From positions 637,762-701,761 of the forward strand of contig NZ_QGGQ01000001.1 of assembly GCF_003148665.1 (NCBI RefSeq): a stretch of 64,000 nucleotides of DNA, given 5' to 3'. A model generated the notes under the pieces. It did not search any database. It saw nothing but the letters and a program-made list of their open reading frames with translations, and had not been told where the DNA came from. The position numbers and the translations under genes were made by a program. Every line of letters begins with the position of its first letter. The first letter of the stretch is position 1. Of the stretch, positions 60,729-64,000 are shown in pieces. Source of the stretch: Maribacter polysiphoniae. Its GTDB lineage: Bacteria; Bacteroidota; Bacteroidia; Flavobacteriales; Flavobacteriaceae.

Positions 60729-61393
60729 ATTTCTTTAGCTACATAGCCTACCCCACGGACGGTTTGAATATAGTTTTCATCTTCACTTAACTTTAATTTT
60801 TTTCGAAGTGCATTAATATATACGTCAATCACTCCAGTATTGTATTCGAAATGGATATCCCAAACACTTTCAATGATTCGGGTTCTTCGGCAAACGATAC
60901 CCTTGTTCCGCATTAGATATTCCAACAAGGCAAATTCTTTTTGGGTAAGACTAATTTCTTCTTCAGATTTAAAGACTTGATGGGTTGCAGTGTTCAAGGT
61001 AATGTTCCCAAGTTTAAAAATGGAATGTTCCCCGGATTTAGGTCTTAGTTGGACCTTTATCCGTTCCAAAAGTTCTTCAAAATGAAAAGGCTTTTTGATA
61101 TAATCGTTAGCGCCGGATTGAAGACCGAAAATGGTTTCATCAACGGTGTCTTTTGCTGTTAAAAAAATAACTGGCGTTTCTTTATACTCCTTTCTGAATA
61201 AACGACAGATTTCAATACCACTGACACCAGGTAACATCCAATCCAATAGCAACAAATCATATTCCCCGGAAAGAGCCAGTTGAAGACCTTTATTGCCCTC
61301 ATCGGCAATATCCACTGCATACGATTCTTCTTCCAATCCTTGTTTTAGGAAGTTGAATATACCTGGCTCATCTTCTACGATTAATATTCTCAT
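60725..61393 (-). CDS. OmpR-family response regulator of the metal regulon
   Basis: 222 residues. Receiver domain with Asp51 (LLLLDWMLPG), Thr/Lys switch residues (FLTAKD, IKKPF), then an OmpR winged helix (LTQKEFALLEYLMRNKGIVCRRTRIIESVWD, VDVYINALRKKL, IQTVRGVGYVAK). OmpR-type proteins bind as head-to-tail dimers to direct repeats 10-11 bp apart, exactly what is found before its own gene, the pump operon and the DUF2231 operon. Operon with the sensor kinase (4-nt overlap). Confidence 0.96.
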   Translation of the reverse strand: MRILIVEDEPGIFNFLKQGLEEESYAVDIADEGNKGLQLALSGEYDLLLLDWMLPGVSGIEICRLFRKEYKETPVIFLTAKDTVDETIFGLQSGANDYIKKPFHFEELLERIKVQLRPKSGEHSIFKLGNITLNTATHQVFKSEEEISLTQKEFALLEYLMRNKGIVCRRTRIIESVWDIHFEYNTGVIDVYINALRKKLKLSEDENYIQTVRGVGYVAKEI

Positions 61394-61819
61394 ACTACAA
61401 AAGTTACGTATTTAAATTAAAGCGACATTAGACTTTTCTTAAGATTTGCTTAAAAAGGTTTTGCAATAATCCATGGGTATTGAAAATGAATCGACTTGGT
61501 GTAAACTGAAGGTATTACAATTAACTGGGGGGGAATTCACTTGTTAATTAAAACAAAGAAGTTTCCGGTCTAAATTATTAGATATATTGTTACCGAATAA
61601 TGTCGTTTTGTAACCTTACGCTTTTTGAAGCATACCCTAAAACTTTATAACATCAGAATTTCGTAATTCATCCTTAATTTGATCCTATATAAAAATAAGA
61701 ATTCCATATTATGAATTATTTGCGAATTCGGTAAGGCAACAAAGGGTAGGGTAAAACCACCATATCTGAAAATGGGGGATTCAATCGCTTAGATGCCATT
61801 TTATAGTATGTAAACCAAA
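61394..61819. other. 426-bp gene-free stretch upstream of the response regulator
   Basis: The left 60 bases hold the autoregulated promoter (separate entry). The remaining 360 bases are AT-rich (many short A/T runs) with no coding frame and no strong hairpin. I see nothing else I can support, nor a T-rich terminator after the leftward OM protein gene ending at 61820. Confidence 0.5.
61399..61454 (-). promoter_or_regulatory. Autoregulatory promoter of the two-component genes
   Basis: CTTAAG/CTTAAA repeats start at 61438 and 61449 (11 bp apart). The 18-bp TTCTTAAGATTTGCTTAA (61436-61453) is identical to the pump operator. The -7 box is imperfect (complement of 61399-61406 is TAACTTTT); the repeats lie 32 and 43 bp beyond it. 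Confidence 0.72.
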
Positions 61820-62734
61820 CTAAAGGGTTTTCTTGTCCAAATCAAGTAAATAACCCACGGATAGGTTAAAAAAACCGGTTGTTTTTAAATCAGTTTCTGA
61901 TTTTACGGGAGAAGGAAGGTTAATGTTATACCCAGCCTCAAAATCCCAAGATTTGGTAGATATCGAAAAAGGCAAGTTAATTTGGGTGTTCAGCAAATCG
62001 AAAATATCATCATAAATAATTTCGGTTGACGGTTCAGTGACTTGAGCGTTTAATTGCTCCAATGCAATGGTTTGTTGTGCGATAAGAAAATTGATTTTAG
62101 GTCTAAATTTCACTACTGACTTTTTTTGTCTTGCAATGGTTATGTTGGCATATGTTCGGGATGATATTTGAAAAGATCCATCAGTACCGAACAAATAGGA
62201 AATACCGAGTGTAGTTCCTAGGTTTCGTTTTTTGGTTCGTAAACCGACACCTAAACTTAACGAGTTTGTAAAGGTGTCCCAACCATCGGCATAAAAAAAT
62301 CGGGTATATTCAGCATTATAGGTCACCCGTTTATCCTTTCCCATAGTGTTGAAATAACCCACTGACACATTGGTATAATCCCAGTTTGGTTCAAAGGTTT
62401 CGTACAAAATACCGGAAACACTTACATTGAATCCCGAAGAATTATAATAGGATACTTGTGGAACGATACTGAATTGGTCAATGCCGGAATCGCGACCAGA
62501 GAAAAACGTATTATTATAAAACGATGTGTTTACGTAAATGAAATTATAGGTATTGAATGCGTTTAAAATATCATCTATAAATTGTTGTTCGTTAAAGAAA
62601 AGTTCATCCAAAAGTAAATCTATTTCATCCTCTTCCGGTTCTTGGGCATATAAATCAACAGAGGTTGCCACTGTAAACAGTAGCAACCAAACTGCGAGTA
62701 ACCTTTTGTTCAATATGGCACGATGGGGTTTCAT
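61820..62734 (-). CDS. Predicted outer-membrane barrel protein
   Basis: 304 residues with signal peptide (about 28 residues, ending VDLYAQ) and an acidic start EPEEDEIDLLLDELFFNEQQ. The rest has alternating aromatic/polar strands (FIYVNTSFYNNTFFSGRD, VSYYNSSGFNVSVSG, LSLGVGLRTKKRNLGTTLGISYLFG) ending FFNLSVGYLLDLDKKTL. No family recognised. It is 13 bp after the Spy-like gene, so it is probably the last gene of the sigma-factor operon. Role unknown. Confidence 0.75.
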   Translation of the reverse strand: MKPHRAILNKRLLAVWLLLFTVATSVDLYAQEPEEDEIDLLLDELFFNEQQFIDDILNAFNTYNFIYVNTSFYNNTFFSGRDSGIDQFSIVPQVSYYNSSGFNVSVSGILYETFEPNWDYTNVSVGYFNTMGKDKRVTYNAEYTRFFYADGWDTFTNSLSLGVGLRTKKRNLGTTLGISYLFGTDGSFQISSRTYANITIARQKKSVVKFRPKINFLIAQQTIALEQLNAQVTEPSTEIIYDDIFDLLNTQINLPFSISTKSWDFEAGYNINLPSPVKSETDLKTTGFFNLSVGYLLDLDKKTL

Positions 62735-62747
62735 CTTCTAGTGGATA

Positions 62748-63263
62748 TTAATTTCCTCCTCCATTTCCGTTCCCGTTTCCACTACCGGAACCTTGTCCGT
62801 TTCTACCGCGTTCACCATCACCTCCAAAACCATTTTGATTTCTCATTTCACCTTGACCGCTAGATTGCCTGTTTTGTTGTACGCGTTCACGTAACATTTG
62901 GCGTTGCTCTTGAGTCAAGGATTGTCTGAATTGGTTTCTTACTTGACGCAACTGACCTTCTTGATTTTCACATAATTGGTTTTGTTGATCGGAGAAAGAT
63001 TCCCTTAATCGTAATCTTATTTGTTCCCTTGTTTGGGTTTTGTCCTGTAAAATGGCCAACTGTTCATCGGTCAACGTGGCTCTCAGTTGTTCCCGATTCT
63101 GTAACATCAATTTGCGTTGTGTTTGTAGCATTTCTTGTTGTTCCGTTGACAACTGGTTCATGATCGGGGAAAGATCGGTTTCTTGTGCAAAAAGAAAACT
63201 ACTTGAAGTTAAAAGCATGACAAAACCGAAAAGTGCGATTAATGTTTTTACTGTTGTTTTCAT
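62748..63263 (-). CDS. Spy/CpxP-like Gln/Arg-rich periplasmic protein
   Basis: 171 residues: signal MKTTVKTLIALFGFVMLLTSSSFLFAQ, then a helical domain with LSTEQQEMLQ, LTDEQLAILQ, FSDQQNQL and LTQEQRQML, LTxxQ-like repeats of Spy/CpxP and periplasmic metal-sensor families. Residues of about 135-171 are a disordered Gly/Asn/Arg tail (GSGSGNGNGNGGGN). Spy-like proteins chaperone unfolded or metal-stressed envelope proteins; CnrX-like members sense metals. One Cys only (CENQ). Position after a sigma factor and an anti-sigma-like gene favours a sensing role. Confidence 0.8.
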   Translation of the reverse strand: MKTTVKTLIALFGFVMLLTSSSFLFAQETDLSPIMNQLSTEQQEMLQTQRKLMLQNREQLRATLTDEQLAILQDKTQTREQIRLRLRESFSDQQNQLCENQEGQLRQVRNQFRQSLTQEQRQMLRERVQQNRQSSGQGEMRNQNGFGGDGERGRNGQGSGSGNGNGNGGGN

Positions 63264-63335
63264 GATTATGATTTTATATTGTTAAGTGCTTTTAATTATT
63301 AGAACCTGAAAGTTTGAAAAAGTTTGTTTTAAATT

Positions 63336-63887
63336 TTATAAAACGACATTTTCAATAAGGCTTTTGTCGATGTAACTATTTATTAATGAATCTTCTATAA
63401 GAAGGGAATTGATAAATATATTTTCCAGTTGTTGTTCTGATAATTCCGCATCAACGATAATTTCATTCAAAATAATTTCATCTATGAATTCATCCATATC
63501 GGCATCTTCGACAAGCAATGAGGATACTAGAAAATCATCGGAATATACATCCATTGAATTTATTTGCTCAACATTTGCATTTTGTTGTTCAATGGTTGTT
63601 GGGTCATTTTGCAGCCAAATAGTAAAACCTATCAGTAAAACAATTGAAGCTGCAATCGGATAGGCTATCATTGGTTTTAGCCCAAACACGGTTCGTTTTT
63701 GTTCTTTTTCCATGGGTAAACTTTTTAAAATATTGTTATTGGATATAGAGAAATAGTTATCCGGAACATCCATTCCTAGATACTCTTTATGCTTTTGGGC
63801 AAGTTCTTTTTTATCGAAATTATCTTTTAAAAAGCCATTTCCGTCCTGCCCAATATGGTTCTTACTGTTTTTATTCTTCTTTGCCAT
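63336..63887 (-). CDS. Single-pass membrane protein, probable anti-sigma partner
   Basis: 183 residues. Cytoplasmic N-terminus of about 70 residues rich in Lys/Asn/Asp, one membrane helix (about 74-91, IAYPIAASIVLLIGFTIW) and a very acidic extracytoplasmic tail. The tail has an imperfect internal repeat, SSLLVEDADMDEFID and NSLLIEDSLINSYID. No anti-sigma family domain is recognisable by eye, but its place 24 bp after a sigma-factor gene and its topology suggest that function. Confidence 0.65.
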   Translation of the reverse strand: MAKKNKNSKNHIGQDGNGFLKDNFDKKELAQKHKEYLGMDVPDNYFSISNNNILKSLPMEKEQKRTVFGLKPMIAYPIAASIVLLIGFTIWLQNDPTTIEQQNANVEQINSMDVYSDDFLVSSLLVEDADMDEFIDEIILNEIIVDAELSEQQLENIFINSLLIEDSLINSYIDKSLIENVVL

Positions 63888-63911
63888 GGTATATATTAGA
63901 CCTTTTGATTT

Positions 63912-64000
63912 TCAATTAGTTTGTATCGTATCGCAAACAATTTCCTTTTCGATTGTTTTTACTGCGCTATAATAAGACGATTTTAAGGTGTTCTCGCTCA
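63912..64000 (-). CDS. C-terminal end of an ECF sigma factor (cut by the window edge)
   Basis: Only the last 29 codons are present, ending at TGA 63912-63914. They read SENTLKSSYYSAVKTIEKEIV and a short tail. This is the recognition-helix end of sigma-70 region 4.2 as found in ECF sigma factors of Bacteroidota (ENTLK-YYSAVK). The gene continues beyond base 64000. It heads an operon with the membrane protein, the Spy-like protein and the OM protein. Confidence 0.72.
   Translation of the reverse strand, partial: SENTLKSSYYSAVKTIEKEIVCDTIQTN

Overview
The window comes from a member of the Bacteroidota, almost certainly a marine-type Flavobacteriaceae. The evidence is the gliding-motility pair gldE-gldD downstream of mutY and ssb, flavobacterial families (DUF6090, DUF4301, DUF3127, DUF4199), an L21 with a long Ala/Lys/Pro linker and a C-terminal helix-hairpin-helix, starts without Shine-Dalgarno sequences, and -7 boxes of the form TAnnTTTG. 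No genus is assigned. No tRNA, rRNA, CRISPR array, transposase or integrase was found.

1-8.4 kb: a heptameric repeat, an outer-membrane barrel protein, a DUF2007 protein overlapping bioD, a GT39-like membrane glycosyltransferase, a decayed ketoacyl-synthase remnant, and an NfeD-like/flotillin pair. 8.4-11.9 kb: an AT-richer divergent pair of MocR regulator and BtuB-like TonB receptor. 11.9-24.8 kb: a JmjC-like protein, recX, rng, a 29-aa basic protein, an HU-type protein, then mutY-ssb-gldE-gldD, a lipoprotein, a DMT exporter, a paired M16 protease system and a DUF4199 protein. 24.8-32.9 kb: rplU-rpmA, a deoxyribonucleotidase, a SYLF protein, ahcY, and an overlapping operon of phosphopantetheinyl transferase, thiamine-binding protein, PnuC-type transporter, NadR-like kinase and DUF4301.

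33-47.4 kb: a convergent sigma-54 response regulator and hybrid kinase; a TPP riboswitch controlling a large TonB receptor (thiamine uptake); a Gfo/Idh oxidoreductase, an aldo/keto reductase, a Rieske-like lipoprotein; then greA, a HIT protein, a zinc-ribbon protein, a kinase, a flavin reductase, DUF3127 with an SSB-like tail, and aat.

47.4-64 kb: all genes lie on the minus strand and sampled lines are AT-richer (about 30-35% GC against about 45%). This looks like an acquired metal/envelope-stress island. An OmpR-type two-component system lies upstream of a DUF2231 protein plus an exported rubrerythrin, then an RND metal pump fused to its own outer-membrane channel, with its adaptor. They are followed, in overlapping genes, by a second DUF2231 protein, an HD protein, an LTA-synthase-like phosphoglycerol transferase and a lipid kinase. 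The window ends in an ECF sigma / anti-sigma-like / Spy-like / OM-protein operon. The strongest regulatory signal in the window is an 11-bp-spaced CTTAAG direct repeat at nearly the same distance (32-33 and 43-44 bp) from the -7 box at three promoters: the response regulator's own gene, the pump operon and the DUF2231-rubrerythrin operon. It defines a small candidate regulon that can be read from the DNA.
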